Numbered from the stretch's first letter, positions 1 to 8,578 are shown. The stretch is 64,000 nt of DNA from an uncultured Faecalibacterium sp. (GCA_937907025.1 CALESJ010000026.1:168920-232919), one strand, 5' to 3'. Numbers and translations are program-made. Notes: generated from the sequence alone by a model not told the origin.

Positions 1-1
1 T

Positions 2-313
2 CTGGAGCAGATCGTCACACCTCTGTCCCGCGCCGGACTGGTCAACAGCAGCCGCGGCAGTCAGGGCGGCTATCGCCTGACCCGCCCGGCGACCGAGATC
101 ACGGCCGGGGATATTCTGCGCGCCATTGAAGGGGACCTGGTCCCCATCCCCTGCCTGGCCAGTCAGGCAGAAACCTGCCCGCGCCGCTCCCAATGCCATA
201 CCATCGGCTTCTGGGAAGGGCTGCGCCAGGTCATTGACCGGTATGTGGACGCCATCACGCTGGAACAGCTGCGCACCATGAAGGCAGAAGATTTTCTGCC
301 GGACCCGGAATAA
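2..313 (+). CDS. Rrf2/IscR-family transcriptional regulator (C-terminal part)
   Basis: This is the last 103 codons of a gene whose start lies outside the window. It keeps the end of the winged helix (SRGSQGGYRL, the wing typical of Rrf2 proteins) and a cysteine triad, C-x7-C-x5-C, in the segment IPCLASQAETCPRRSQC. Rrf2 proteins with such a triad (IscR, NsrR, CymR-like) usually bind an Fe-S cluster and regulate Fe-S assembly, cysteine or nitric-oxide responses. The triad is seen directly; cluster binding is inferred. The target genes are probably upstream of the window. A strong hairpin terminator follows 9 bases after the stop. Confidence 0.85.
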   Translation: MEQIVTPLSRAGLVNSSRGSQGGYRLTRPATEITAGDILRAIEGDLVPIPCLASQAETCPRRSQCHTIGFWEGLRQVIDRYVDAITLEQLRTMKAEDFLPDPE

Positions 314-321
314 CACAGACA

Positions 322-360
322 AAAAGTGCCCCCGGCCTGCTATGGCCGGGGGCACTTTTG
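322..360. terminator. bidirectional intrinsic terminator
   Basis: A near-perfect hairpin, AAAAGTGCCCCCGGCC with its complement around a 6-base loop. It is flanked by A and T runs, so it can serve both the Rrf2 gene and the convergent SGNH hydrolase gene. Confidence 0.9.
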
Positions 361-367
361 CATGTAA

Positions 368-1669
368 TTATTCAACCGTTTCGGTATTTGTATTCTGTTC
401 CGTTTCGGTGGAATTAGCCGGAGGGGTTTCGTTTTCCGAGGGCTGGCTTGAATCCGCACTGAGTGTAGGCGTCGGCTCCGGAGTCGGCGTAGGTGTCGGC
501 GTCGGCGTCGGCGTCGGTGTCGGTGTGGGTTCAGGCGTCGGCGTGGGTGTCGGATCCGGTGCGGGAGCAGGAGTCGCAACCGGTGTAGGCGACGGCGTTG
601 GTTCGGGCGTCGGCGTTTCAACCGGCGTCACTGTCGACTGCACGGTGGGCGCCTGGGTTTCCACGCTCTCACTGGAGGAGGCAACAGAAGACGAACTGCC
701 GGAAGACGACGGCGAAGTCGTGGTCACGGTGGAGGCCGTGGAGGCGCTGACATCCTTGTCCTCAATGTGTTTGGGCACAGCGGTCAGGGTCGGGCGGTCG
801 TCCTTGGTGATATAACTGTGGGTACGGATATAGTTAAACAGTGCATCCATGGCGGTTTTGGTCAGGTGGATGCCATCGCTGCTTTCCACATAGCCGCTCT
901 TGGCATAGCCGGTGGAAGAATCCTTCAGCACTTCGGCACTGTTCAGGAACTTCCAGTCATTCTTCTGGCACATCTCCACGATGGCCTTGTCGTACTCGTC
1001 TACCTGGGTCTGGGTCAGGCTTTCGTTGGAATGCTGTTTGCCCAGGGGCGGAATGGAGTTGATGATGATATCCACGCTGGGATAGGCTTCCTGCACCGCC
1101 TTGATGCCCTTTTCATAGCTCTGGATAAAATTATCGGTGCTGTTGGTGGGGCTCAGGTCATTGGTGCCGAATGTGATAATAACACGCTGCGGCTGCATGA
1201 TGGCCACGGCTTCCGGCATGGTCTTGTAGCCGGAAAGTCCCTGGAATTTGACGCATTCATAGGTGGCCAGGGACCGGGCGGACATGCCCACCGAACCGAT
1301 GGCGTTGTCGTAGGTGCAGTAATCGAACATACGGTACATGCGCGCGGTGTTGGAATCGCCCAGGAACAGGGTGTCATCCACATATTCCTGCCCGGCGTCC
1401 TCGCTCTCCTCCAGAATCGTGGAGGTGTACTGCGTGGTGTCGATGGCGTTTTCGTCCTTGTTGTAGCCTTCCTCGTCCACCATGGATTCACTGCTCTGGC
1501 TGTCGGACTCCGCGGCCGGGCTGCTGAGCCCGTGCACGACCAGGAACGCTACCAGAGATGTGACAAAAACGATGGCACAGCAGATGGCCAGCACGAAATA
1601 CATTTTGCCCTTGGCATTGAGCCGGGACAAAAAACTCTGTTTGTCTTTCTTCTTCCCTTTGCTTGACAT
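368..1669 (-). CDS. membrane-anchored SGNH/GDSL hydrolase with Pro-Thr-rich tail
   Basis: 433 residues. A lysine-rich N-terminus and one hydrophobic segment (about 23-47) look like an uncleaved signal anchor, so the rest should be outside the cell. The SGNH esterase core has block I GDSN with the nucleophile Ser about 106, block III GTND about 168-171, and the C-terminal DGIHL with Asp265 and His268. Such enzymes remove acyl groups from wall polymers or glycans; the substrate here is unknown. From about residue 310 the chain is Ser/Thr-rich and then a long PTPTPEPT spacer. That spacer at the C-terminus, with no sorting signal after it, is odd. The start has a suitable purine-rich stretch (GGAAACG) upstream. 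The gene stands alone. Confidence 0.8.
   Translation of the reverse strand: MSSKGKKKDKQSFLSRLNAKGKMYFVLAICCAIVFVTSLVAFLVVHGLSSPAAESDSQSSESMVDEEGYNKDENAIDTTQYTSTILEESEDAGQEYVDDTLFLGDSNTARMYRMFDYCTYDNAIGSVGMSARSLATYECVKFQGLSGYKTMPEAVAIMQPQRVIITFGTNDLSPTNSTDNFIQSYEKGIKAVQEAYPSVDIIINSIPPLGKQHSNESLTQTQVDEYDKAIVEMCQKNDWKFLNSAEVLKDSSTGYAKSGYVESSDGIHLTKTAMDALFNYIRTHSYITKDDRPTLTAVPKHIEDKDVSASTASTVTTTSPSSSGSSSSVASSSESVETQAPTVQSTVTPVETPTPEPTPSPTPVATPAPAPDPTPTPTPEPTPTPTPTPTPTPTPTPEPTPTLSADSSQPSENETPPANSTETEQNTNTETVE
478..612. repeat. hexanucleotide repeat tract encoding PT repeats
   Basis: Runs of GTCGGC, GTAGGT and GTGGGT units read on the minus strand as alternating Pro-Thr in the C-terminus of the SGNH hydrolase. 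Units are imperfect but nearly contiguous. Such tracts can change length by slippage without breaking the frame, because the unit is six bases. Confidence 0.7.
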
Positions 1670-1832
1670 AACGTTTCCTTCCTGTTTGGGTTGGCAAAGC
1701 GCGTATGCGGCATTTCTTTTTGTCGTTAACCGTTTTATTTTACACCCTTTTGCGGCAAGATGCCAGAGGTTTGCGTATTTTTACATAAATTGCACAAAAA
1801 AAGAACGTTCCTGCGCGTCATGCAACAGCAAA

Positions 1833-1878
1833 GCGGCCGCCCGTCCGACCGCAGTCACGGCCAAAGGCGGGCGGCCGC
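1833..1878 (-). terminator. hairpin after the dipeptidase gene
   Basis: An 11-bp perfect inverted repeat, GCGGCCGCCCG / CGGGCGGCCGC, lies about 20 bases past the stop of the minus-strand dipeptidase. The T run after it is short, so termination may be partial or Rho-assisted. Confidence 0.5.
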
Positions 1879-1899
1879 CGGGCCGCGTGTAAAAACGGA

Positions 1900-3294
1900 T
1901 TACAGTTCGATCTCCTGCAGACGCAGCAGCGCCAGAATATAGATCTTCAGCGCTTCGATGAGCTTATCGAAGTTGGCGCCCTCATTGGCTCCGTGCATGG
2001 GGCCGGCGAACTCCGGCAGAGGCAGGTCGGCGTGCTCGGGGCCGAAGCTCACCGCATAGGGGAAGTGGCGGGCGTAGGTGCCGCCGCCCATGGTGAAAGG
2101 CTTCTGATTTTCGCCGGTAACTTCATTGTAGGTGTTGATCAGGGTCTGGATGGCCGGGCTGCCGGCGTCGATATAGAACGGCACCCGGCTGGTGGTGTTT
2201 TCCAGGGTGGCGGCAGTGCCGCAGACAGCCTTCATGGCGGCGGTCAGCTTGTCGGCATCGGTGTTGGTGGGATAGCGGCAGTCAAAGGTCTGGCGCAGAC
2301 GGCCTTCCTTACACTCGATGGTGCCGCCGATGATGGTCAGTGGGGTGAACAGACCGTCATCCGCCGCAATGCCCAGGGTGCTGCCGTCGGTGGAAGCATG
2401 CAGTTTGGCCACCACCTGCAGATACGCCGTTTCGGTAGCGGAGCAGACGCCGCTTTCCAGCAGGCAGTTCACGATAAGGCCGATGGCATTGATAGTGCCT
2501 TCCGGCGTGGCGGCATGGCCGCTCTTGCCCACGGCATGAATGGTGGTGAGGCCGTTTTCCTCAGTGAAGGTCAGTCCGGCGCCGGGCTTCAGGCGGGAAG
2601 CCGGGACCGCCACCACACAGAAGGAGCGGTCGGGCACAGCATTGTGGGCCACGCCGCCCTCAAAGTCGCGGATCACACCGCCTTCCAGCACAGGAGAAAC
2701 CAGTTCCCCGTTGAAGCCGCCCTTTTCGCCGTTGCAGACCGGGAACTCGGCGTCCGGGGTGAAGCAGAAGGCAGGCTGCTCATAATGTTCCGCATAGTAG
2801 TCCACGTCCTCCATGCGGGTTTCCTCATTCACACCCAGCAAAGCGCGCACCGGGTACTTGAGCTGTACGCCGTTGTCCTTGAGATACTTCAGGGCGTACA
2901 GGGTCAGCACGGCAGGGCCCTTGTCATCGGCCACGCCGCGGCCCAGCAGCCAGCCGTCCCGCACGCGGACGGTATACGGGTCGGCATCCCAGCCGTTGCC
3001 TTCGGGCACCACGTCGCAGTGGGTGATGGTGGCCAGATACTTCTGACCTTCGGCCACGGGGCCGGTTTCGGCCCAGCCGATGTAGCCGTCGGCGTTATGG
3101 GTGGCAAGGCCCAGGTCAGCGGCAATTTCCAGCGCCTTATCCAGAGCGGCGCGGGGGCCGGGGCCGAAGGGGGCACCGGGTTCAGGCGTGCCTTCCACGC
3201 TGGGCACAGCCACCAGGCGGGTGATATCCCGCAGGATGGCCTCACGGTTCTGTTCGGCAAAAGCATCGATCGATGCAAAACGCGGATCGTTCAT
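1900..3294 (-). CDS. Sapep/PepV-type M20 dipeptidase
   Basis: 464 residues from the ATG that follows GGAGGG by 7 bases; the longer frame upstream lacks such a site. Metal-binding motifs of M20 peptidases are in order: H92-x-D94 in THCDVVPEGNGWD, the GRGVADDKGP segment near 119-126, and the catalytic NEE near 156-158. GGGTYARHFPY near the C-terminus is typical of Sapep/PepV. The family hydrolyses dipeptides with a Mn or Zn pair in the cytoplasm, finishing peptide use. A second member is at 57166-58485. An extended -10 box (TGG-TATAAT, minus strand) is at 3366-3371. I am sure of the family, less so of the substrate. Confidence 0.88.
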   Translation of the reverse strand: MNDPRFASIDAFAEQNREAILRDITRLVAVPSVEGTPEPGAPFGPGPRAALDKALEIAADLGLATHNADGYIGWAETGPVAEGQKYLATITHCDVVPEGNGWDADPYTVRVRDGWLLGRGVADDKGPAVLTLYALKYLKDNGVQLKYPVRALLGVNEETRMEDVDYYAEHYEQPAFCFTPDAEFPVCNGEKGGFNGELVSPVLEGGVIRDFEGGVAHNAVPDRSFCVVAVPASRLKPGAGLTFTEENGLTTIHAVGKSGHAATPEGTINAIGLIVNCLLESGVCSATETAYLQVVAKLHASTDGSTLGIAADDGLFTPLTIIGGTIECKEGRLRQTFDCRYPTNTDADKLTAAMKAVCGTAATLENTTSRVPFYIDAGSPAIQTLINTYNEVTGENQKPFTMGGGTYARHFPYAVSFGPEHADLPLPEFAGPMHGANEGANFDKLIEALKIYILALLRLQEIEL

Positions 3295-3462
3295 GCAATA
3301 TCCCTCCATGCAAACAAATGGGTCCGACCGCAGCCGGGCCATTGGCCATAATTATATACGGCGTCATTATACCACAAACAGCGGCGGTTTGCACCCGCGG
3401 TGAACGTTTATACCATATTTTTTGTTTTACCGGAGAAAAAGATATCCAAATGGGGAAATATC

Positions 3463-3471
3463 TGCTATAAT
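3463..3471 (+). promoter_or_regulatory. extended -10 promoter for the ACT-UPF0210 pair
   Basis: TG-C-TATAAT lies about 42 bases before the ACT start. No good -35 is present, as is usual for extended -10 promoters. An imperfect AGATAT/ATATCT inverted repeat lies just upstream. Confidence 0.55.
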
Positions 3472-3512
3472 AACATGGTTAAAAAAACAAATATGCAATG
3501 AGGTGCTTATCC

Positions 3513-3782
3513 ATGAAAGCTGTCATCACCGTCATCGGGCAGGACACTGTGGGTGTCGTGGCCAAGGTCAGTGCCGTGTGCGCCGAACTGAACATCAACA
3601 TCGAGGATGTAACCCAGAGCATTATGCAGAATATGTTCTGCATGATCATGCTGGTCAATCTGAGTGCCTGCAACGTGGAACCGGCCGCCGTGCGTGAGCA
3701 CTTTGCCGCTCTGGGCGAGCAGATGGGCATGCAGGTCACCTTCACGCGTCAGGAAGTTTTTGACGCCATGCACAAGGTGTAA
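3513..3782 (+). CDS. ACT domain-containing protein
   Basis: 89 residues, essentially one ACT domain (MKAVITVIGQDTVGVVAKVSAV, with the usual beta-alpha-beta start). ACT domains bind amino acids or other small ligands and act as regulatory modules. The start is the ATG preceded by GAGGTG with 7 bases spacing, not the ATG 15 bases earlier. It lies 19 bases before a UPF0210/DUF711 gene. This ACT-UPF0210 pair recurs across Firmicutes and archaea, so the two products very likely work together. No ligand can be assigned from sequence. Confidence 0.9.
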   Translation: MKAVITVIGQDTVGVVAKVSAVCAELNINIEDVTQSIMQNMFCMIMLVNLSACNVEPAAVREHFAALGEQMGMQVTFTRQEVFDAMHKV

Positions 3783-3801
3783 CGGAAAGGCGGCCATACA
3801 G

Positions 3802-5169
3802 ATGAAAATATTGAACAGCGGCGACATTATGGAAACCATCGAGATGCTCACCGCAGAGAATCTCGATGTGCGCACCGTAACCATGGGCATCAGCCTGCTG
3901 GACTGCATTGATCCGGACGGAAAGAAAGCCTGTGAGAAGATCTACAACAAAATTACCACCCGCGCCAAGGATCTGGTCAAGGTCGTGGATGGCATTTCCA
4001 AGGAATACGGCATTCCCATCGTAAACAAGCGCATCAGCGTAACGCCCATTGCCATGCTGTTGGGTGCTTCCCCCGATGCCGACCCCGTGGAATACGCCAA
4101 GGCCCTGGACGCTGCAGCCAAGGCTGTGGGCGTCAACTTCATCGGCGGCTACGGTGCACTGGTCCACAAGGGCTTTTCTGCCGGCGATAAGCGCCTGATC
4201 GAGAGCATTCCCCGCGCCCTGGCCGAAACCGATATTGTTTGCTCCAGCATCAACGTGGGTTCCACCAAGTCCGGCATCAACATGGATGCTGTGGCCCTGA
4301 TGGGCCAGGTAGTCCGCCAGACTGCCGAACTGACCAAGGACAACATGTGCATGGGCGATGCCAAACTGGTCGTCTTCTGCAATGCGCCGGAAGACAACCC
4401 CTTCATGGCCGGCGCCTTCCACGGTCCCGGAGAACCGGACTGCGAAATTCATGTGGGTGTTTCCGGTCCCGGCGCCGTGCGTGCCGCCCTGGCCAAGCTG
4501 CCCAAGGACGCCCCCATGGATGAGGTGGCCGAGCTGGTCAAGCGCACTGCCTTCAAGATCACCCGCCTGGGGCAGCTGGTGGCCAATCTGGCCAGCGAGC
4601 GCCTGGGCGTGCCCGCCGGCATCATCGACCTGTCCCTGGCCCCCACCCCGGCCATCGGCGACAGCGTGGCCAACATTCTGGAAGAGATGGGTCTGGAAAG
4701 CTGCGGCTGCTGCGGCACCACCGCCTGCCTGGCCCTGCTGAACGACGCCGTCAAGAAGGGCGGCGTGATGGCCTCCAACCATGTGGGCGGCCTGTCCGGC
4801 GCGTTCATCCCCGTTTCTGAGGATGACGGCATGATCAAGGCGGCCGAGTGCGGCAGCCTGAGCCTGGAAAAGCTGGAAGCCATGACCGCCGTCTGCTCGG
4901 TGGGCATTGACATGGTGGTCATTCCCGGCGATACCTCCGCCGAGGTCATCAGCGCCCTGATTGCCGACGAAGCGGCCATCGGTATGGTGAACAGCAAAAC
5001 CACGGCCGTGCGCGTGATCCCCGCCATCGGCCACAAGGCCGGCGACGTGCTGGACTTCGGCGGGCTGCTGGGCCATGCGCCCATCATGCCCATCAACCAG
5101 TTCAGCCCGGCGGTGATGATCCACCGCGGCGGCCGTATCCCGGCCCCCATGCAGGCCCTGAAAAACTGA
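3802..5169 (+). CDS. UPF0210/DUF711 (PFL) family protein
   Basis: 455 residues; the start MKILNSGDIMETIEML matches the conserved beginning of the family, followed by LDVRTVTMGISLLDCID. The CGCCGTTAC segment near residue 300 is rich in cysteine. Members are full-length cytosolic proteins with a structure related to glycyl-radical enzymes (the PFL name), but they lack an evident radical glycine loop and have no established reaction. It is paired with the preceding ACT protein. The long open frame on the opposite strand is a GC-codon artefact. Confidence 0.9.
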   Translation: MKILNSGDIMETIEMLTAENLDVRTVTMGISLLDCIDPDGKKACEKIYNKITTRAKDLVKVVDGISKEYGIPIVNKRISVTPIAMLLGASPDADPVEYAKALDAAAKAVGVNFIGGYGALVHKGFSAGDKRLIESIPRALAETDIVCSSINVGSTKSGINMDAVALMGQVVRQTAELTKDNMCMGDAKLVVFCNAPEDNPFMAGAFHGPGEPDCEIHVGVSGPGAVRAALAKLPKDAPMDEVAELVKRTAFKITRLGQLVANLASERLGVPAGIIDLSLAPTPAIGDSVANILEEMGLESCGCCGTTACLALLNDAVKKGGVMASNHVGGLSGAFIPVSEDDGMIKAAECGSLSLEKLEAMTAVCSVGIDMVVIPGDTSAEVISALIADEAAIGMVNSKTTAVRVIPAIGHKAGDVLDFGGLLGHAPIMPINQFSPAVMIHRGGRIPAPMQALKN

Positions 5170-5176
5170 TTGCATA

Positions 5177-5220
5177 AAAATTCCCTTTCCTGCCAAAACT
5201 AAGGGCGGAAAGGGGATTTT
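5177..5220 (+). terminator. intrinsic terminator whose 3' arm carries the next gene's SD
   Basis: AAATTCCCTTTCC pairs with GGAAAGGGGATTT with one mismatch, followed by TTTT. The GGAAAGGGG of the 3' arm lies 8-15 bases before the DUF378 start and can also be its ribosome-binding site. Confidence 0.7.
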
Positions 5221-5223
5221 GTC

Positions 5224-5463
5224 ATGTTTCGTTCTATGTTTTCCAAAGTACTGCTGCTGCTTTTGATCGTCGGCGGCCTGAACTGGGGCGTGTACGGCAT
5301 TTGGGGCCTGAACGCCATTGGCTGGCTGCTGGGCGGCAGCCTGGGTTGGCTGGCCCGCACCATCTTCATTGTGGTGGGTGTGGCTTCGCTGGCGCTGGTC
5401 CCGGCCCTGTTTTATCAGGAACCGGAAGCCCGCCGTGCCGGTCCCGAACCCCACGCGCCGTAA
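5224..5463 (+). CDS. DUF378 small membrane protein
   Basis: 79 residues with two hydrophobic helices, about 8-28 and 40-62. The first contains the family signature GGLNWGVYGIWGLN. DUF378 (B. subtilis YuzA-like) proteins are small integral membrane proteins of unknown function. The hydrophilic tail (RRAGPEPHAP) should face the cytoplasm if both helices span. The ribosome-binding site is inside the preceding terminator hairpin. Confidence 0.85.
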   Translation: MFRSMFSKVLLLLLIVGGLNWGVYGIWGLNAIGWLLGGSLGWLARTIFIVVGVASLALVPALFYQEPEARRAGPEPHAP

Positions 5464-5475
5464 CTGCAGCCCGCA

Positions 5476-5522
5476 AAAAATCCGTCCTGCCGGAGCACAT
5501 CCGACGGGGCGGCTTTCTTTTT
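5476..5522 (-). terminator. possible rodA terminator
   Basis: A weak hairpin (CCGTC/GACGG with an inner GGA/TCC) sits between the convergent DUF378 and RodA genes. A and T runs occur on both sides, so it may act in both directions. Confidence 0.45.
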
Positions 5523-5534
5523 ATCTGGAAAGGT

Positions 5535-6701
5535 TCAGTCGATTTGTACCGCCAGACCGGCACTGCGGCGGGAAGTAAGCCCCACGCTCAGGACCAGCCC
5601 CACGCTGAGATACACCATGACCACGCTGGACCCGCCCGCCGAGAAGAAAGGCAGCGTGACCCCGATGACCGGCAGCACCTGCAGGTTCATCCCGATGTTG
5701 ATCACGCACTGCCAGAACAGGGCAGCAAAGACGCCGGTGCAGATGAGCCGTCCCAGCAGGTCCACGCTGCGGTAGGCCGTGCGCAGGGTGCGTGCCATGA
5801 TGCCGAAGAGCAGGAGCAGCACCACAATGGCCCCCACAAACCCCATGGCATTGGCCAGATAGCTGTAAATGAAATCGTTCCAGGCGTTGGGGATGAAGAT
5901 GCTGTCCTCCTGGAACAGCCCCTGTCCCGTCATTCCGCCGGTACCGATGGCCATGGCGGCCTTGTTCTGCTGGTAGGCAATATCCGAAAGAGCCGGGTCC
6001 TCCGGCGTGATGACCGCCAGAATCCGCTGGAACTGATACCCTTTCAGGATATTGGGATGGGTGACGAGCAACGCCGTTCCGCCCACTGCCGCGGCTGCCA
6101 GACCGCCCAGGGCCAGCGGGATGCTGAGCCCGCCTGCGAAAAGCATGATCACACCGATACCGGCAAAAACCAGCGCGGTGCCGTCATCGCCCTGGATGTG
6201 AATGGCCAACACCGGCAGCGCCACATGGGCCAGAAGCAGCAGCAGATTCAGCGGCCGGTTGACCTTGCCCCGCACTCGGTCCAGATGCCAGGCCAGCGTG
6301 AGGATAAAGCTGATTTTGGCCAGTTCCGCAGGCTGAAAGGTCATGCCGCCGATTTTATACCAGCTGTAATTGGAAGTGCCGCCCGCATCATAGCCGATGA
6401 CCACGAATCCGGCGCGCACATTGCGCAGAAACAGGGTGGGCAGCACCATGCCCCAGGCCACCACCGCGTGCAGCGGCCAGGCATGGGCCAGGGCCCGGTA
6501 ATCCACTGTGGAAACGATCACCGCCAGCATGATTCCCAACAGGCTGGCAATGACCTGCACCGACGCTTTGCTGTATGCACCGCCCAGCTGGCTGTGTTCC
6601 ACCGACATCAGCACCACAACGCTGAGAGCAGAGCATAACAGGCACAGGGCAAGATACAGGGCATCGGCATGGCGCAGATACCGGCGGGCAAGGGTAAACA
6701 T
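5535..6701 (-). CDS. rodA: RodA/FtsW/SpoVE-family peptidoglycan glycosyltransferase
   Basis: 388 residues with about ten hydrophobic segments, a typical SEDS protein. Recognisable parts are the YKIGGMTFQPAELAKISF segment (the conserved QPSE/QPAE region), the GTGGMTGQG loop and a C-terminal PFFSAGGSSVVM. SEDS proteins polymerise lipid II into glycan strands in the membrane together with a class B PBP. FtsW and SpoVE are longer or differ in context; with no division genes nearby RodA is the better guess. A -10-like TATAAT lies about 65 bases upstream on this strand. Confidence 0.85.
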   Translation of the reverse strand: MFTLARRYLRHADALYLALCLLCSALSVVVLMSVEHSQLGGAYSKASVQVIASLLGIMLAVIVSTVDYRALAHAWPLHAVVAWGMVLPTLFLRNVRAGFVVIGYDAGGTSNYSWYKIGGMTFQPAELAKISFILTLAWHLDRVRGKVNRPLNLLLLLAHVALPVLAIHIQGDDGTALVFAGIGVIMLFAGGLSIPLALGGLAAAAVGGTALLVTHPNILKGYQFQRILAVITPEDPALSDIAYQQNKAAMAIGTGGMTGQGLFQEDSIFIPNAWNDFIYSYLANAMGFVGAIVVLLLLFGIMARTLRTAYRSVDLLGRLICTGVFAALFWQCVINIGMNLQVLPVIGVTLPFFSAGGSSVVMVYLSVGLVLSVGLTSRRSAGLAVQID

Positions 6702-6820
6702 ACGGGAGCTCCTTTCCGGAAAGTAAGGGGATCAACGCGTTTTTGCAAAGGGGTATGACTGGGTCTATTATAGCGCAGACGCACATTTTGTGCCACATGC
6801 CGGAGCATATGGGGTAAAAT

Positions 6821-6849
6821 TTTACAAATATCCCCAAACGGTGTATAAT
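6821..6849 (+). promoter_or_regulatory. sigma-A promoter for tsaE-tsaB-rpiB
   Basis: TTTACA, 17 bases, TATAAT. The start of transcription would fall about 30 bases before the tsaE start codon. Confidence 0.85.
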
Positions 6850-6888
6850 GAATTGATTTGAGCTTTCAACACAAGGAGTATGCTCGCC

Positions 6889-7311
6889 ATGCAGGAATAT
6901 ATGACACACAGCCGCGAGGAAACTGTGGCTTTGGGGCGCCGCCTGGCCCCCACCCTGGCGCCCGGGACCCTGATTGCCTTTACCGGTGGACTGGGTGCGG
7001 GCAAGACCGCGTTCTGTCAGGGACTGGCCGAAGGGCTGGGCTGCACCGACCCGGTGTCCAGCCCCACATTCGCCATCGTCAACTATTACCGCGGGCCTCG
7101 TCCGCTGGCACACTTTGATCTGTACCGCATCCATACCGAGAATGATCTGGCTTCTGCCGGATTTTACGATTATCTGGACAGCGGCGCCATCGTGGCCGCC
7201 GAGTGGAGCGAAAACTGCGCCGACATTCTGGCGCTGGAGCATCCCATGCGCATCCACATCGAGCGGCTGGATGATACCACCCGCCGGATTACCATCGAGG
7301 ACCCGGCCTGA
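6889..7311 (+). CDS. tsaE: tRNA threonylcarbamoyladenosine biosynthesis ATPase TsaE
   Basis: 140 residues. Walker A GGLGAGKT lies at 33-40, followed by the family's VSSPTFAIVNYY and HFDLYRI motifs and a late AEWSEN. TsaE is the ATPase that resets the TsaB-TsaD complex making t6A37 in ANN-decoding tRNAs. The ATG at 6889 has AAGGAG 10 bases upstream; an ATG at 6880 is only one base from it and is rejected. tsaB follows after 20 bases. tsaD, the catalytic subunit, is not in this window. Confidence 0.92.
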   Translation: MQEYMTHSREETVALGRRLAPTLAPGTLIAFTGGLGAGKTAFCQGLAEGLGCTDPVSSPTFAIVNYYRGPRPLAHFDLYRIHTENDLASAGFYDYLDSGAIVAAEWSENCADILALEHPMRIHIERLDDTTRRITIEDPA

Positions 7312-7331
7312 GCGCCGACTGGGAGGAAAGC

Positions 7332-8036
7332 ATGAATATTCTTGCCATTGATACGGCCGGCCGCACCGCTGCCGTAGCCGTAATGCGGGGCGACACCCTG
7401 TTATATGAATCCAACACCAATACCGGGCTGACCCACAGCGAAACGCTGATCCCCATGGTGGACACTGCCCTGAAAGCCTGCGGGCTGCGCTGCAAGGACA
7501 TCGACCTGTTCGGCGTGACCGCCGGGCCTGGCAGCTTTACCGGGCTGCGCATCGGGCTTTCGGCGGTCAAAGGCATGGCCTTTGCCGGGAATGTGCCCTG
7601 TGCGGGTGTTTCCACCCTGGAAGCACTGGCTTTCGGCATGTGCGGCGAAGGTACCGTGGTAGGCGCGCTGGATGCCCGCCGGGGTCAGGTATACTGGGCC
7701 GGGTTCGACCTGGCCACCCATGAGCGGCTGACTCCCGATACCGCTGCCCCGGTGGAAACCCTGGAAAAATTTGTGGCCGATTGCAAAAAGCCGCTGATTT
7801 TTGTTGGCGATGGCGCCGCGTTGTGCTACAATAGATTTGGAAACGCCGACGGTGTACTGGACTGCCCGGCGCCTCTGCGCGTTCTGCGCGGGGCCGGGGT
7901 AGCGCTGGCTGCCCGCCGGATGTGGGAAAACGGACTTGCCGTGTCCCCTCCCCAACTGCTGCCGGATTACCACCGGCTGAGCCAGGCGGAGCGGGAACGG
8001 GCCGAACGGGAAGCCCGTGCAAGCAAAGAGATGTAA
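7332..8036 (+). CDS. tsaB: tRNA threonylcarbamoyladenosine biosynthesis protein TsaB
   Basis: 234 residues with the ASKHA fold start NILAIDTAGRTAAVAV, the conserved LTHSETLIP stretch, and GVTAGPGSFTGLRIG, the signature of the family. TsaB is the inactive TsaD paralogue that scaffolds t6A synthesis with TsaD and TsaE. SD GGGAGG precedes the ATG. It shares the tsaE promoter, and the next gene (rpiB) starts 22 bases on; RimI and TsaD, which often follow TsaB, are absent here. Confidence 0.92.
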   Translation: MNILAIDTAGRTAAVAVMRGDTLLYESNTNTGLTHSETLIPMVDTALKACGLRCKDIDLFGVTAGPGSFTGLRIGLSAVKGMAFAGNVPCAGVSTLEALAFGMCGEGTVVGALDARRGQVYWAGFDLATHERLTPDTAAPVETLEKFVADCKKPLIFVGDGAALCYNRFGNADGVLDCPAPLRVLRGAGVALAARRMWENGLAVSPPQLLPDYHRLSQAERERAEREARASKEM

Positions 8037-8058
8037 TGCAAAGAGGAGTACAGAAAGT

Positions 8059-8517
8059 ATGAAGGATTTCCGCACCGCCCCCGTGGCGCTGGCTGCCGAT
8101 CACGGCGGCTTTGCGCTGAAAGAAGCCATCAAAGCCCACCTGGAGAGCCAGGGCATCGCTTACCGCGATTTCGGCACCAACAGCACCGACAGCTGTGACT
8201 ACCCTGATTTTTCCGCTCCGGCCTGCGACGCCGTAGTTGCCGGTGAATGCTCGGTTGCCATCCTGTGCTGCGGCACCGGTGTGGGCATGTCCATGTGCGC
8301 CAACAAGATTCACGGCATCCGTGCCTGCTGCTGCAGCGACACCTTCAGTGCCGAGTTCACCCGCCGCCACAACGACGCCAACGCCCTGTGCATGGGCGGC
8401 CGTGTGGTGGGTGAAGGTCTTGCCCTGTCCATCGTGGATATCTTCTTGAATACCCCCTTCGAGGGCGGTCGTCATTCCCGCCGCGTGGAAAAGGTCATGG
8501 CCCTGGAAACGCGCTGA
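8059..8517 (+). CDS. rpiB: RpiB/LacA/LacB-family sugar-phosphate isomerase
   Basis: 152 residues. The family opens ALAADHGGFALK, contains the catalytic-loop segment ILCCGTGVGMSMCANK, and ends with the RHNDANALCMGGR region. RpiB interconverts ribose-5-phosphate and ribulose-5-phosphate; LacAB act on galactose-6-phosphate. With no lac genes and with upp next, ribose-5-phosphate isomerase fits best. Start ATG follows AAGAGGAG by 10 bases. rpiB near upp and a YwlG-type gene (DUF436, 11.5 kb) recalls the B. subtilis ywlF-ywlG-glyA-upp order. Confidence 0.88.
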   Translation: MKDFRTAPVALAADHGGFALKEAIKAHLESQGIAYRDFGTNSTDSCDYPDFSAPACDAVVAGECSVAILCCGTGVGMSMCANKIHGIRACCCSDTFSAEFTRRHNDANALCMGGRVVGEGLALSIVDIFLNTPFEGGRHSRRVEKVMALETR

Positions 8518-8578
8518 TTTCAGTACCCCGAACTGCCGGGCAGTTGAACATATCATTCACGAATAAGGAGCTACCACT

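Noticed and set aside
480..612. Short tandem units that could suggest a CRISPR array
   Set aside because: The units are six bases and in-frame Pro-Thr codons; no 23-50 base repeats with unique spacers exist.
3742..5454. A 570-codon minus-strand frame over the UPF0210 gene
   Set aside because: Low-complexity His/Gly/Gln-rich translation typical of antisense GC codons.
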